A stretch of DNA of 64,000 bases from Bacteroidota bacterium (GTDB lineage: Bacteria > Bacteroidota > Bacteroidia > Bacteroidales > F082). The notes under the pieces were generated by a model. The model was not told the DNA's origin and did not search any database. It saw only the letters and a program-made list of their open reading frames with translations. Made by a program: the position numbers and the translations under genes. Position 1 is the stretch's first letter. Every line of letters starts with the position of its first letter. Below, piece after piece: positions 16,945 through 25,495 of the stretch. Location: the NCBI GenBank assembly GCA_020444415.1, contig JAHLLA010000001.1:62001-126000 (forward strand), given 5' to 3'.

Positions 16945-17538
16945 TTATGCTTTCGCAAACGAAATGAGTTCTTCGTACAGGCGATGCGTTGGTAAACCCA
17001 TTACATTAAAATAGGAACCCTCGATCTTTTCGATGGCCGCATGGCCAATCCATTCCTGAATACCATAAGCACCAGCTTTGTCAAAAGGTTGAAAATTTTC
17101 AATGTAATAATCTATTTCAGCATCAGAAAGTTCTTTAAAAAACACAATGGTTACCACTGAAAATGTTTTTAATTTATTGAAAGTCCTGATGGTAACCCCG
17201 GTGATCACTTCGTGTCTGCGTCCTGATAGTTGTTGCAGAATGTTTTTAGCTTCTTCCACATTTTTTGGTTTTCCCAGAATAATGTCGTCAATGGTTACGA
17301 TGGTATCTGCGGTAATGATCATGGTATTTGTATGCAGTTCGCTACCTGAAAATGCGCGCGCTTTCTTCTCACTTAAATATTCAGCTACCTTTTGCGAGGG
17401 TAATTCCGGATCGAAACTTTCATCAATATGCTTTGGGTGCACACTGAATTGTACACCAAACTCCTTCATTAATTCGGTTCTTCTCGGTGAAGCTGAAGCC
17501 AGAATCACATCATAGGGCTGTAATATTTTTTTGAGCAT
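16945..17538 (-). CDS. Maf-like nucleotide pyrophosphatase
   Basis: A 197-residue Maf/HAM1-superfamily protein that hydrolyses non-canonical or methylated nucleoside triphosphates. Seen: 'VILASASPRRTELMKEFG' (residues 10-27), 'TADTIVTIDDIILGKP', 'LSGRRHEVITGV', and 'DKAGAYGIQEWIG'. An upstream in-frame start exists but would overlap the preceding UbiA gene and adds an unrelated basic-hydrophobic leader, so the internal ATG is chosen. It is the last gene of the DUF2520-kdsC-ubiA-maf run. Confidence 0.92.
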   Translation of the reverse strand: MLKKILQPYDVILASASPRRTELMKEFGVQFSVHPKHIDESFDPELPSQKVAEYLSEKKARAFSGSELHTNTMIITADTIVTIDDIILGKPKNVEEAKNILQQLSGRRHEVITGVTIRTFNKLKTFSVVTIVFFKELSDAEIDYYIENFQPFDKAGAYGIQEWIGHAAIEKIEGSYFNVMGLPTHRLYEELISFAKA

Positions 17539-17548
17539 CTTTTTTAGA

Positions 17549-18487
17549 TTAATATTCAAAATAAACAAGTGCCATCGACAGGATGCCAATGACCATTAAT
17601 ATCTTCACAACCAGGGATGCATTTTTATAATCTTTTGGCTCCCGGGCTTTTATCAGCATCCATGCAACGATCAGAAATAACAGGTCAACAAAAAAGAAAT
17701 AATAAAAGAGTTTTTCAAAGCCTGCCCTGATAAAAAATACCTGGCACCAAATACTTAATCCAAATGTTAATAGTGTAACGGTAAGCGCAAGCCATTGCGC
17801 CTTTTTTATGCCAAATATTACAGGAAATGTTCTGCAACCAAAGCGGTCATCGCCTTTAAAGTCTTCTATATCTTTTATCATTTCCCGCATCAGGCTTGTG
17901 AAAAAGGCAAAACCTGAAAAGAGAAGGATTAGTATATTCAGATTTGAAAATTGTAACTGCACATTTGCGAAGATTACCGGGTCCTTAATAAGGGCAAAAA
18001 AACTGAAAAGCCAGACGAGTGCGATGGTTAACGTACTTAGAAACGCGACTACTATATTGCCAATAACTGGTTGACACTGGTAGCGTTCCGAGTAAAACCA
18101 CAACAATCCGGCAGCAAAAACGAATATCAGGCTATAATTGATCTTTCCTATAGCATACGACACGTAAACACCAAGTAATACCCCTGAAACTGTAAAAATC
18201 CAGTATAAGATTTGCACCACATGCACCCTGAATTTCCTGCCCACCATATTTTTTCCAGGCTTATTTACCTGGTCAGGATTGATATCAAAAAGATCGTTCA
18301 ACAAGTATCCGGCTATGGAAATAAAAGTAGTTGACGCAACCAGTATTATAAATTGAGAGATGCTGAGTCCGGCTTCAAAATTTTCCAGTCCTAAAACAGG
18401 GTTGATCACGCAGAAAAGCATGAGCGACATACTCAACCATATGATGAGTATATTAGGCCAACGTATGAGTTTTAGAAATGAGATCAT
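17549..18487 (-). CDS. UbiA-family prenyltransferase
   Basis: A 312-residue polytopic inner-membrane protein with about eight transmembrane helices. The two Asp-rich motifs of UbiA enzymes are present: 'NDLFDINPDQVNKPGKN' near residue 65 and 'IKDIEDFKGDDRFG' near residue 210. Bacteroidota homologues are often labelled geranylgeranylglycerol-phosphate geranylgeranyltransferase, but the prenyl acceptor cannot be read from sequence. It sits between kdsC and maf with 9-10 base gaps, one operon. Confidence 0.87.
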   Translation of the reverse strand: MISFLKLIRWPNILIIWLSMSLMLFCVINPVLGLENFEAGLSISQFIILVASTTFISIAGYLLNDLFDINPDQVNKPGKNMVGRKFRVHVVQILYWIFTVSGVLLGVYVSYAIGKINYSLIFVFAAGLLWFYSERYQCQPVIGNIVVAFLSTLTIALVWLFSFFALIKDPVIFANVQLQFSNLNILILLFSGFAFFTSLMREMIKDIEDFKGDDRFGCRTFPVIFGIKKAQWLALTVTLLTFGLSIWCQVFFIRAGFEKLFYYFFFVDLLFLIVAWMLIKAREPKDYKNASLVVKILMVIGILSMALVYFEY

Positions 18488-18496
18488 AGCAATCTT

Positions 18497-19018
18497 TTAC
18501 CAGTGGTGCGATTCGTCCGACATCCACTTTCCCTGTACTTTTAACACCTGTTCAATAATATCTCGTACGCAGCCTTCACCGCCTTTTTTATCTGAAATAT
18601 AGATGGATATTTCTTTGATTTCTTCAGCAGCATCAGCGGGACAAACCGGCACGCCCACTTTTTTCATTACTTTATAATCTGGTATATCGTCACCCATGTA
18701 AACAGTAGTTTCCGGATCGATGCCATTATTGGTGATATATTCATCAAATACGATCAATTTATCCCTGATGCCAAGGAATACATCCTTGATGCCAAGCGCT
18801 TCAAATCGAGTTTCAACAGATTTTGAAAAACCGCCCGAGATAACCACAACACGATAACCCAATTTTACAGCCAGTTGCAATACAAAACCGTCTTTTACAT
18901 TGGCAAACCGCAAGGGTTGCCCGTCCATTTGCAACAACAGGTTGCCATTGGTCATCACACCATCGTAATCAAACACGAAGGTTTTTACATTCGTTAATAA
19001 AGCTTTATAATTGCTCAT
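18497..19018 (-). CDS. kdsC: HAD-family phosphatase, Kdo-8-phosphate phosphatase (KdsC-like)
   Basis: A 173-residue cap-less C0-type HAD phosphatase. Motif I is 'FDYDGVMTNG' (residues 16-25), motif II 'VVISGG', and motif IV 'VYMGDDIPDYKVM' with 'GVPVCPADA' after it, the exact KdsC pattern. It would remove phosphate from Kdo-8-phosphate, just before the KdsB step. The start overlaps the DUF2520 gene by 14 bases. Confidence 0.9.
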   Translation of the reverse strand: MSNYKALLTNVKTFVFDYDGVMTNGNLLLQMDGQPLRFANVKDGFVLQLAVKLGYRVVVISGGFSKSVETRFEALGIKDVFLGIRDKLIVFDEYITNNGIDPETTVYMGDDIPDYKVMKKVGVPVCPADAAEEIKEISIYISDKKGGEGCVRDIIEQVLKVQGKWMSDESHHW

Positions 19019-19787
19019 TGTATTTTTTTGTTAACTGCTGCGCAAATATCTTATATAATTCTTTATAATCCTGATGTTCTTCCAGGAGTTGCAGGTGCTT
19101 CTCAATTGTCTCCGTATCTTTTCTGCGTGCCGGCCCGGTTTGTGCCACTGCAGGATGCAGCGATTTGATCTTGGATATGGTTTCATCAATAAGGGGCATT
19201 AAAAGCGTATGATCAATACCCTTTGTTTCAAGAATATCAAAAGCCATCCTGAACAGGTAATTTGAATAATTATTCACCATCACAGCTGCCAAATGCAGAT
19301 ACTGCCGCTGGTCTGAATTGATCTCAAAAACAGACGAAGATAGCATGGAAGCTACTTTTTTCAATTTCAGCAATATCTCTTTCGATGAAGCTTCAATACA
19401 AAATGGTACACTGGACATCTCTGGTTTCCTTTGCTTTGAAAAAGTTTGCAAAGGATATAACACACCAAAAAGGGGTAATTTTTCCAGCACATTCATCAGG
19501 GTGATCCCGGAAGTATGAACCACAATCCCTTGCACCGGAGGAAAATTTTGCATGACATGTTTAATGGCACCGTCGGGAATAGATATCACATATAAATCTA
19601 TTAACGGGTCTAATTCTTCAATGGTATGAATCGCTTTGCCACCTGTTTTTTGTGCCAACGCCCTTGCATTTTCATGCGATTGGGAATAGATTTCATTTAT
19701 ATGAAGCCCAGCCTCTTTTAATGCCAAAGCCAGATGTGTAGCCACATTGCCCGAACCGATAAAACTTATTGATTGAATCTGGTCCAT
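19005..19787 (-). CDS. Rossmann-like and DUF2520 domain protein
   Basis: A 260-residue putative oxidoreductase. The N-terminal Rossmann segment is 'ISFIGSGNVATHLALALKEAG' (residues 7-27), and the chain resembles ProC/F420-dependent NADP reductase folds through 'VVHTSGIT'. The C-terminal DUF2520 domain has 'LHLAAVMVNNYSNYLFRMA' and 'GPARRKDTETIEKHL'. No substrate is known. It starts the operon DUF2520-kdsC-ubiA-maf and lies 14 bases after the membrane-anchored protein at 19802. Confidence 0.87.
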   Translation of the reverse strand: MDQIQSISFIGSGNVATHLALALKEAGLHINEIYSQSHENARALAQKTGGKAIHTIEELDPLIDLYVISIPDGAIKHVMQNFPPVQGIVVHTSGITLMNVLEKLPLFGVLYPLQTFSKQRKPEMSSVPFCIEASSKEILLKLKKVASMLSSSVFEINSDQRQYLHLAAVMVNNYSNYLFRMAFDILETKGIDHTLLMPLIDETISKIKSLHPAVAQTGPARRKDTETIEKHLQLLEEHQDYKELYKIFAQQLTKKYNEQL

Positions 19788-19801
19788 TATCTGCGAAGAT
19801 A

Positions 19802-20362
19802 TTATAAGTCAGCTAATTCACTCTTCAGGCTTTGCATCGCCTTGTCAATAGGGTCTTTATTGTCCGAAAAGCCTTTACTTAATATCTCCTGCGCAAAAAT
19901 ACCTGCGCTTTTATCCATCATTTCGGCACTCATGCTCGCATTGATCAATCCTGATATTTCTTCTTTAGCTGATTTGATCAATTCCCAACTTGATGATGAC
20001 AAAAATATTTGTTGCGACATATTATGCTCGTATTCCTCACGGATGCTTTGTAGTAAAAGCTTTTGAAATTCAGGCGCTTTTTGATTGGCACCAATGTACC
20101 TGGTGATCAGGTTGGGTGGATTGATACGTTCCAGGAATAGCGCCATGCGTTCAAATGCCTGCAATTTATGTTGGATGAGTATTTTATCAGAATTCAATTT
20201 TTTATCAATGGACAATTTCAGCCGCTGGAGTTCCTGTTCGTTTTTTAAAAAATCAAATTGCCTGCCATTTTCTTTAAAAAAATGCCGCAGCATAAGGTAC
20301 ATGGCCACCAATAAAAATATAAGCGGTACGGACACCAATATTATTTCTCTGAAAAAGCTCAT
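19802..20362 (-). CDS. Membrane-anchored protein of unknown function
   Basis: A 186-residue protein with one N-terminal transmembrane helix (about residues 7-28) and a largely helical, charged cytoplasmic part. The segment 'QELQRLKLSIDKKLNSDKILIQHKLQAFERMALFLERINPPNLI' looks coiled-coil-like. I do not recognise the domain; similar hypothetical proteins occur in Bacteroidota. It is the first gene before the DUF2520-kdsC-ubiA-maf set and is probably cotranscribed with it. Confidence 0.75.
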   Translation of the reverse strand: MSFFREIILVSVPLIFLLVAMYLMLRHFFKENGRQFDFLKNEQELQRLKLSIDKKLNSDKILIQHKLQAFERMALFLERINPPNLITRYIGANQKAPEFQKLLLQSIREEYEHNMSQQIFLSSSSWELIKSAKEEISGLINASMSAEMMDKSAGIFAQEILSKGFSDNKDPIDKAMQSLKSELADL

Positions 20363-20506
20363 AATCAGTATTTTTTATCAGGAATGAAAGTACTACAAAA
20401 TAACAACATATTTTTAAACCGGCAAAGCTGAATTGATGCTTTCTGAAATCGCAAAAAAAGGCAAATATCCCTCATTGAGCTTTCTGAACATACTGTAATA
20501 AAACCG

Positions 20507-20514
20507 TATATTTG
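20507..20514 (+). promoter_or_regulatory. Putative -7 element (TATATTTG) for the aminotransferase gene
   Basis: TATATTTG matches TAnnTTTG and lies 31 bases before the ATG at 20545. No clear -33 element. Confidence 0.4.
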
Positions 20515-20544
20515 CCCTCTTAATCCCGAAACACCAAATTGTTG

Positions 20545-21753
20545 ATGGACCAGCATATTTTATCTGACAGATTGTTGTCGATGACAGAATCAGCCACCCT
20601 CGAAATGACACGAAAAAGTCGTGAATTGAAAGACAAAGGTTTCGATGTAATCACATTAAGTATTGGCGAACCTGATTTTAATACCCCCGAACCCGTTAAA
20701 GAAGCAGCTAAAAAAGCGATTGATGAAAATTTCACCCATTATCCGCCAGTTCCGGGCTTTCCGGTTTTAAGAAAAGCTATTGCTCAAAAACTAAAGCGTG
20801 ATAACGGTCTCGATTTCAACGAAAGCCAAGTAGTGATTTCCAACGGGGCCAAGCAGTCTATTGCCAACGTGCTTCTATGTATTTTAAATGAGGGAGATGA
20901 GGTAATTGTGCCTGCGCCTTACTGGGTTTCGTACCCTTCAATGATACAAATGGCCGGTGGAAAAACGGTGGTTATAAAAGCCGGTATAGAAACCGACTTT
21001 AAAGTAACTCCTGAACAAATTGAAAACGCGATCACTAAGCGCACCAAGGCTTTTCTATTCAACTCGCCAAGCAACCCGACAGGAAGTGTATACAACAAAG
21101 TAGAACTCGAAGCGATAGCACGGGTGTTTGAAAAGCATCCAGATATTTTGATCATAGCTGACGAAATATACGAATACAACCTTTTCGAAGGGGAACATGT
21201 CAGCCTTGCCTCGTTTGAAAACATCAAAAACCAGGTGGCTGTTATCAATGGTGTTTCAAAAGGTTATGCCATGACGGGCTGGAGAATAGGATATGTGGCT
21301 GCTCCACAAGTAATTGCAAGCGCTTGCAATACTATTCAGGGTCAATATACCTCGGGTGCAGGCTCCATTTCACAAATGGCCGCGTTGGAAGCAATAAAAA
21401 CGGACCCAACACAATCACCCGATATTAAAATGATGGTGAACGCATTTAAAGAACGTCGTGATCTGGTCATAGAATTACTGAATGATATTCCGGGGATGAT
21501 CACCAATAAACCAAATGGTGCATTTTATGTGTTTCCTGATGTAAGTTATTATTATGGTAAATCAAACGGATCTGTAACGATACAGAACAGCACTGACCTC
21601 TGCCTGTACCTACTCGATAAAGCCCTCGTAGCGCTTGTGCCGGGCGAAGCGTTCGGTTCACCTGAATGCATCAGGATATCTTATGCTACCTCTAAAGAAC
21701 AAATTACAGAAGCGGTAAAAAGACTGAAACCGGCACTTGAAAAACTGAAATAA
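20545..21753 (+). CDS. Pyridoxal-phosphate aminotransferase, aspartate aminotransferase-like (class I)
   Basis: A 402-residue fold-type I aminotransferase. Visible: 'VITLSIGEPDFNTPEPVK', 'NGAKQSIANVL', 'PAPYWVSYPSM', 'FNSPSNPTGSVY', 'IADEIYEYN', and the PLP-lysine loop 'INGVSKGYAMTGWRIGY'. The closest type is subgroup I-beta/AspC-like aspartate (or prephenate/aromatic) aminotransferase. An in-frame TTG two codons upstream is less likely than the ATG. It stands alone on its strand, divergent from the operon to the left. Confidence 0.93.
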   Translation: MDQHILSDRLLSMTESATLEMTRKSRELKDKGFDVITLSIGEPDFNTPEPVKEAAKKAIDENFTHYPPVPGFPVLRKAIAQKLKRDNGLDFNESQVVISNGAKQSIANVLLCILNEGDEVIVPAPYWVSYPSMIQMAGGKTVVIKAGIETDFKVTPEQIENAITKRTKAFLFNSPSNPTGSVYNKVELEAIARVFEKHPDILIIADEIYEYNLFEGEHVSLASFENIKNQVAVINGVSKGYAMTGWRIGYVAAPQVIASACNTIQGQYTSGAGSISQMAALEAIKTDPTQSPDIKMMVNAFKERRDLVIELLNDIPGMITNKPNGAFYVFPDVSYYYGKSNGSVTIQNSTDLCLYLLDKALVALVPGEAFGSPECIRISYATSKEQITEAVKRLKPALEKLK

Positions 21754-21806
21754 TTTCTTTCTTAATGCTTGAAACTTTTTCCAGCAGCAAGTTTATGGAC
21801 AATTAT

Positions 21807-21814
21807 TATATTTG
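21807..21814 (+). promoter_or_regulatory. Putative -7 element (TATATTTG) for the heptose kinase-menG transcript
   Basis: TATATTTG matches TAnnTTTG and is 22 bases upstream of the ATG at 21836. Confidence 0.4.
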
Positions 21815-21835
21815 AATTTCTAATATGCTTACTAA

Positions 21836-22849
21836 ATGATCACAACAGAAACTGTTTCACGTTTATTTTCAGGATTTAACAACCTCAATGCGCTCATTAT
21901 CGGCGATGTTATGGTAGACGCTTACTTATGGGGTAAAGTAGAACGTATTTCGCCTGAAGCGCCGGTACCTATAGTAAGTGTTCATAAAAGAGAAAACAGA
22001 CTGGGTGGAGCTGCCAACGTGGGCTTGAATATTAAATCACTAGGTGCAACTGCATATTTATGTGCTGTGATTGGAAACGACCAAAAAGGAACAGAATTTC
22101 TGGAACTTCTTGACAATGAAGGCATCTCAAAGCAGGGGATTGTGCAAAGCGATCACAGGGTAACCACGACTAAATTCAGGGTAATTGGTAATAATGCCCA
22201 AATGATCCGGGTGGATGAAGAACACACGAAGCCACTAAACGATACTGAAGCAGAAGACTTACGCTCCAAAATAACTAAGTTGTTGGAACTGGAAGAAATA
22301 AACGTGGTTATTTTCCAGGATTATGACAAAGGAGTGATTAGCCCTAAATTGATCGATGAAATTGTTTCGCTTGCCAATGCTAAAAATACTCCTGTCGTGG
22401 TCGATCCAAAAAAAGACCATTTTCTCGATTTTAAAAATGTAAGCCTGTTCAAACCCAATTTAAAAGAGATTAAAGAAGGGCTGAAAATTGAGTTCGATGA
22501 AAATGATCCTATCGCGCTTGAAAAAGCGATCCGTTCATTGCAGGAATCAGTGAATGCGCAGGTTGTGCTGAACACATTATCAGATAAAGGAATGATAGTG
22601 AGATGGCAGGAAGATGGCCAGTTTAAATCAGAGAAATTTCCGGCCCATTATCGTAACATTTCAGATGTGTCAGGTGCTGGAGACACCGTGATCAGCGTTG
22701 CCGCTTTGTGCCTTGCGTCAGGTATTGAAGTGCCTGATATGGCTGCCATTGCGAACCTGTCGGGTGGTATCGTGTGTGAAGAAGTGGGTGTTGTTCCCAT
22801 TAATAAAACAAAACTTCAGGATGAAGTGATACGCATGCTTAGCAAATAA
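21836..22849 (+). CDS. PfkB-family sugar kinase, HldE N-terminal (RfaE1-type) ADP-heptose synthesis kinase
   Basis: A 337-residue ribokinase-fold protein corresponding to the kinase half of E. coli HldE (D-glycero-beta-D-manno-heptose-7-phosphate kinase). Seen: 'IGDVMVDAYLWGKVERISPEAPVPIV' with the RfaE1 signature, 'LGGAANVGLNIKSLGA', and 'SGAGDTVISVAALCLASG' with the catalytic Asp. The nucleotidyltransferase half is absent, as is common in Bacteroidota, where it is encoded separately. It would supply ADP-heptose for the LPS core, in keeping with kdsB, kdsC and lpxB here. menG follows after three bases. Confidence 0.9.
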   Translation: MITTETVSRLFSGFNNLNALIIGDVMVDAYLWGKVERISPEAPVPIVSVHKRENRLGGAANVGLNIKSLGATAYLCAVIGNDQKGTEFLELLDNEGISKQGIVQSDHRVTTTKFRVIGNNAQMIRVDEEHTKPLNDTEAEDLRSKITKLLELEEINVVIFQDYDKGVISPKLIDEIVSLANAKNTPVVVDPKKDHFLDFKNVSLFKPNLKEIKEGLKIEFDENDPIALEKAIRSLQESVNAQVVLNTLSDKGMIVRWQEDGQFKSEKFPAHYRNISDVSGAGDTVISVAALCLASGIEVPDMAAIANLSGGIVCEEVGVVPINKTKLQDEVIRMLSK

Positions 22850-22852
22850 CCC

Positions 22853-23566
22853 ATGACAAAGCAACCCAACTCAACAGGAAAGAAAGTGAAAGTAGAAGCC
22901 ATGTTTAACGACATTGCGCCCAAATACGATTTTCTGAACCATTTTCTCTCACTTGGTATTGATATACAATGGCGTAAAAAAGTCAGGAAATTATTAGCAC
23001 CCTACCAGCCGAGAACCATACTCGACGTAGCCACAGGTACCGGTGACCTGGCCATCGAACTCAGCAAATTACAGCCTACAAAAATTATCGGACTCGATAT
23101 CGCCGCCAATATGCTGGATATTGGAAAAGAGAAGATTAAAGCAAAAAAACTGGATCAGTTAATTGAGATGCTGCTTGGAGATTCAGAAGACCTGCCTTTT
23201 GAAGACCAAACATTTGATGCTGTGACAGTAGCATTCGGTGTTCGGAATTTCGAAAACCTCCAAAAAGGACTGAAAGAAATGAACCGTGTGTTAAAGCCCG
23301 GAGGCATTGCCATCATTCTGGAATTCTCAAAACCCAAAACTTTTCCAGTTAAACAGGTATATAATTTTTATTTCAAATATATCCTGCCCGGTTTTGGAAA
23401 ACTTGTTTCAAAAAGTAAAGATGCCTATACCTATCTGCCTGAATCAGTAAGTTCTTTTCCGGAAGACAAAGATTTTTTAGACGAACTTCTGCATGCTGGT
23501 TTTACCAAAAACACCCAAAAACGACTAAGCATGGGAATAGCCACACTGTATTCGGCATACAAATAA
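22853..23566 (+). CDS. menG: Demethylmenaquinone methyltransferase (UbiE/MenG)
   Basis: SAM-dependent C-methyltransferase for the last step of menaquinone synthesis. The 237-residue chain carries 'VEAMFNDIAPKYDFLNHFLSLGID' and 'ILDVATGTGDLAIELSK' (motif I), 'DLPFEDQTFDAVTVAFGVRNF', 'EMNRVLKPGG', and 'YTYLPESVSSFPEDKDF', all diagnostic of UbiE. It starts three bases after the sugar kinase stop. The porT gene downstream has its own promoter-like element. The ubiE-porT order recurs in Bacteroidota. Confidence 0.95.
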   Translation: MTKQPNSTGKKVKVEAMFNDIAPKYDFLNHFLSLGIDIQWRKKVRKLLAPYQPRTILDVATGTGDLAIELSKLQPTKIIGLDIAANMLDIGKEKIKAKKLDQLIEMLLGDSEDLPFEDQTFDAVTVAFGVRNFENLQKGLKEMNRVLKPGGIAIILEFSKPKTFPVKQVYNFYFKYILPGFGKLVSKSKDAYTYLPESVSSFPEDKDFLDELLHAGFTKNTQKRLSMGIATLYSAYK

Positions 23567-23606
23567 CAATCATGTTGCATGGTTTTAAATTCTTATATAA
23601 TTCATG

Positions 23607-23614
23607 TATTTTTG
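23607..23614 (+). promoter_or_regulatory. Putative -7 element (TATTTTTG) for porT
   Basis: TATTTTTG matches TAnnTTTG, about 60 bases before the porT start and after the menG stop. Confidence 0.4.
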
Positions 23615-23675
23615 CCGACCTCCATTTCATGGATACTAATGTCAGGATAAGGTCGTTTAATAAAAAATCATTTTT

Positions 23676-24455
23676 TTGAAAAAATTATTCACCATAGTTG
23701 TGGTTCTCTTTATTAGCATGAGCTTTAATAAGGAAGCTTTTGCGCAACGCGACAGGGTGCAAAACCTGCGCAATTACAACCAGCAACCCTATCATTTTGG
23801 TTTTATTCTTGCCGCCAATCAAATGCACTTCACCTTAAAAACAATTGACAATCTGCCATTTGTAGAATGGCGTGGAACACAATTACCTGAAGACCCGGGT
23901 TTAGTAAATATCGATTATGCTCAAATTCTAAGCCTCAATGCCAGACCCACACCCGGTTTTACAATCGGTATACTGGGTAGCTTACTTTTACATCAATATA
24001 TTGATATGCGTTTTACGCCTTCACTTTCGTTTGGAGAAAGAATTCTGACATATGATATTTTAACAGTAAGTGGCATTGACACGAATCGATTTGTGGTGGA
24101 TAAAAATATCTCTTCCACGCTTATTGAATTCCCGCTCGACTTTAAATACCGTTCCAAACGTCTGAACAATTTCGATGCTTATATATTAGCCGGAGTAAAT
24201 TATACACTTGATCTCGCCTCACAAAAAAAAGCGGAGCAAAACAGTAACACAACTACAGTTAAGATTAATAAAAGTGATGTAACCATAGACGTAGGTGTTG
24301 GAATCGATTTTTATACGCAATATTTCAAATTCGGTGTAGAGGTAAAAATGGCTTACGGACTCTTTAACCTGATAAAGAAAGAAGATAACCTGTACACCAA
24401 CAGTATTGAATCGTTAAACTCAAAATTATTCCAGCTTTCTTTTACCTTTGAATAA
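23676..24455 (+). CDS. porT: PorT, type IX secretion system outer-membrane protein
   Basis: A 259-residue outer-membrane barrel required for T9SS protein export and gliding or adhesin secretion in Bacteroidota. It begins with a TTG start giving MKKLFTIVVVLFISMSF and a signal peptide ending at 'EAFAQ'. The mature part has 'QNLRNYNQQPYHFGFILAANQMHFTL', which is the PorT/SprT N-terminal region, and barrel strands such as 'FTIGILGSLLLHQYIDMRFTPSLSFG' and 'STLIEFPLDFKYRSKR', with a C-terminal Phe-rich strand. The neighbourhood (menG upstream) supports the assignment. The T9SS substrate-like protein at 50266 shows the pathway is used. Confidence 0.9.
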   Translation: MKKLFTIVVVLFISMSFNKEAFAQRDRVQNLRNYNQQPYHFGFILAANQMHFTLKTIDNLPFVEWRGTQLPEDPGLVNIDYAQILSLNARPTPGFTIGILGSLLLHQYIDMRFTPSLSFGERILTYDILTVSGIDTNRFVVDKNISSTLIEFPLDFKYRSKRLNNFDAYILAGVNYTLDLASQKKAEQNSNTTTVKINKSDVTIDVGVGIDFYTQYFKFGVEVKMAYGLFNLIKKEDNLYTNSIESLNSKLFQLSFTFE

Positions 24456-24464
24456 AATTAGCAT

Positions 24465-25160
24465 ATGGGTATCGACAAAAAACCTGATGAAAAGCACCTT
24501 TTTGATAAACTCATCGAAAAGTCAGAATTAAAACAGACTGTGTATCAAAGTACTTTCGACTCGTTCAATCTTTTAAAAAAGACGATTGAGCAGATGAGCA
24601 GGAATTACCAAACCTATACCAAATCAAGAAAAGGTAAGTACGATATCCCCTTCGAGGTGGTATCGAGAAGCAAATTCGAGATCGAACTCAAGTTTGGTGG
24701 TGATATCCTGCTTTTTATGATGCATACAAATGTATTCGAGTTTTCACGCGGACACAGGGTGATGAATACCAGCTACGTAAAAGAAGACAAAAACCGCTCG
24801 TATTGTGGTGTGATTCATCTGTATAATTTCCTTGCAGACTCTTTTAAATACAACCGGGTAAATGATGTGGGTTACCTTATTGGCCGGGTGTTCATCAATA
24901 AAGACAAACAATATTTCATCGAAGGCAAACGCGAACTGGGCTACCTTTTTAATAATTTCGGTCAGAATAAACTCAACCTGGAGGCCATCCAAACCATTGT
25001 GGGAGCCGCTATCGAATACACCGTTAATTTTGATTTACTCACACCACCTTACGAAAACGTAAAAGAAGTAAGCCTGCGAGAAATGGCATCAGCACTCGAC
25101 ACGCTTTCTATAAAAACCGGTAAACGACTGGGTTTCAAGTTCCAGGCTGACGAAGATTAG
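24465..25160 (+). CDS. Conserved hypothetical protein downstream of porT
   Basis: A 231-residue soluble, mixed alpha/beta protein with no signal peptide or transmembrane helix. I do not recognise a domain. A recognisable segment is 'IPFEVVSRSKFEIELKFGGDILLFMMHTNVFEFSRGH', followed by 'YCGVIHLYNFLADSFKYNRVNDVGYLIGRVFINKDKQYFIEGKRELGYL'. It starts nine bases after porT stops and ends before tRNA-Glu, so it is probably cotranscribed with porT. A T9SS link is position-based inference only. Confidence 0.75.
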   Translation: MGIDKKPDEKHLFDKLIEKSELKQTVYQSTFDSFNLLKKTIEQMSRNYQTYTKSRKGKYDIPFEVVSRSKFEIELKFGGDILLFMMHTNVFEFSRGHRVMNTSYVKEDKNRSYCGVIHLYNFLADSFKYNRVNDVGYLIGRVFINKDKQYFIEGKRELGYLFNNFGQNKLNLEAIQTIVGAAIEYTVNFDLLTPPYENVKEVSLREMASALDTLSIKTGKRLGFKFQADED

Positions 25161-25208
25161 GCTCTTTAGTTACATGACAAACAAAATTCATTTATTTTTT
25201 CGAAAAAT

Positions 25209-25238
25209 TTTGGACAATAAAATATTTTATTACTTTTG
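25209..25238 (+). promoter_or_regulatory. Putative promoter for tRNA-Glu
   Basis: TTTG at 25209-25212 and TACTTTTG at 25231-25238 with an 18-base spacer, a strong match to the Bacteroidota consensus, 20 bases before the tRNA. Confidence 0.6.
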
Positions 25239-25257
25239 CAGCCGCTAACGCACAGAA

Positions 25258-25331
25258 GCACCGTTCGTCTAGCCAGGTCAGGACGCCAGGTTTTCATCCT
25301 GGTAACACGGGTTCAAATCCCGTACGGTGTA
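25258..25331 (+). tRNA. tRNA-Glu (UUC)
   Basis: A full cloverleaf: acceptor GCACCGT/ACGGTGT (with a G-U pair at position 1-72), D-arm GTCT/GGAC, anticodon stem CCAGG/CCTGG around loop TTTTCAT with anticodon TTC, and T-arm ACGGG-TTCAAAT-CCCGT. The CCA is not encoded. A strong terminator follows. Confidence 0.97.
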
Positions 25332-25346
25332 CAACACTAAGATTTA

Positions 25347-25380
25347 CCCTTCTAATTTACAATAAGTTAGAAGGGTTTTT
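25347..25380 (+). terminator. Rho-independent terminator after tRNA-Glu
   Basis: A 9-base perfect stem CCCTTCTAA/TTAGAAGGG (25347-25355 with 25367-25375), an 11-base loop, then TTTTT. Confidence 0.9.
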
Positions 25381-25477
25381 CTTTAATAGGGTGGTTATTG
25401 TTGTGTTATTATTTTTTTAATTGTGGAAAATAGACTTACGTCAGCTTATACACATAGCACCCAAACAACGATTTCCC

Positions 25478-25485
25478 TACATTTG
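25478..25485 (+). promoter_or_regulatory. Putative -7 element (TACATTTG) that decides the start of the GT2 gene
   Basis: TACATTTG matches TAnnTTTG and sits inside an in-frame upstream extension of the glycosyltransferase gene (from 25421). Transcription would begin near 25490, so the ATG at 25496 is the likely, nearly leaderless, start. Confidence 0.45.
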
Positions 25486-25495
25486 CAGCTTACAA

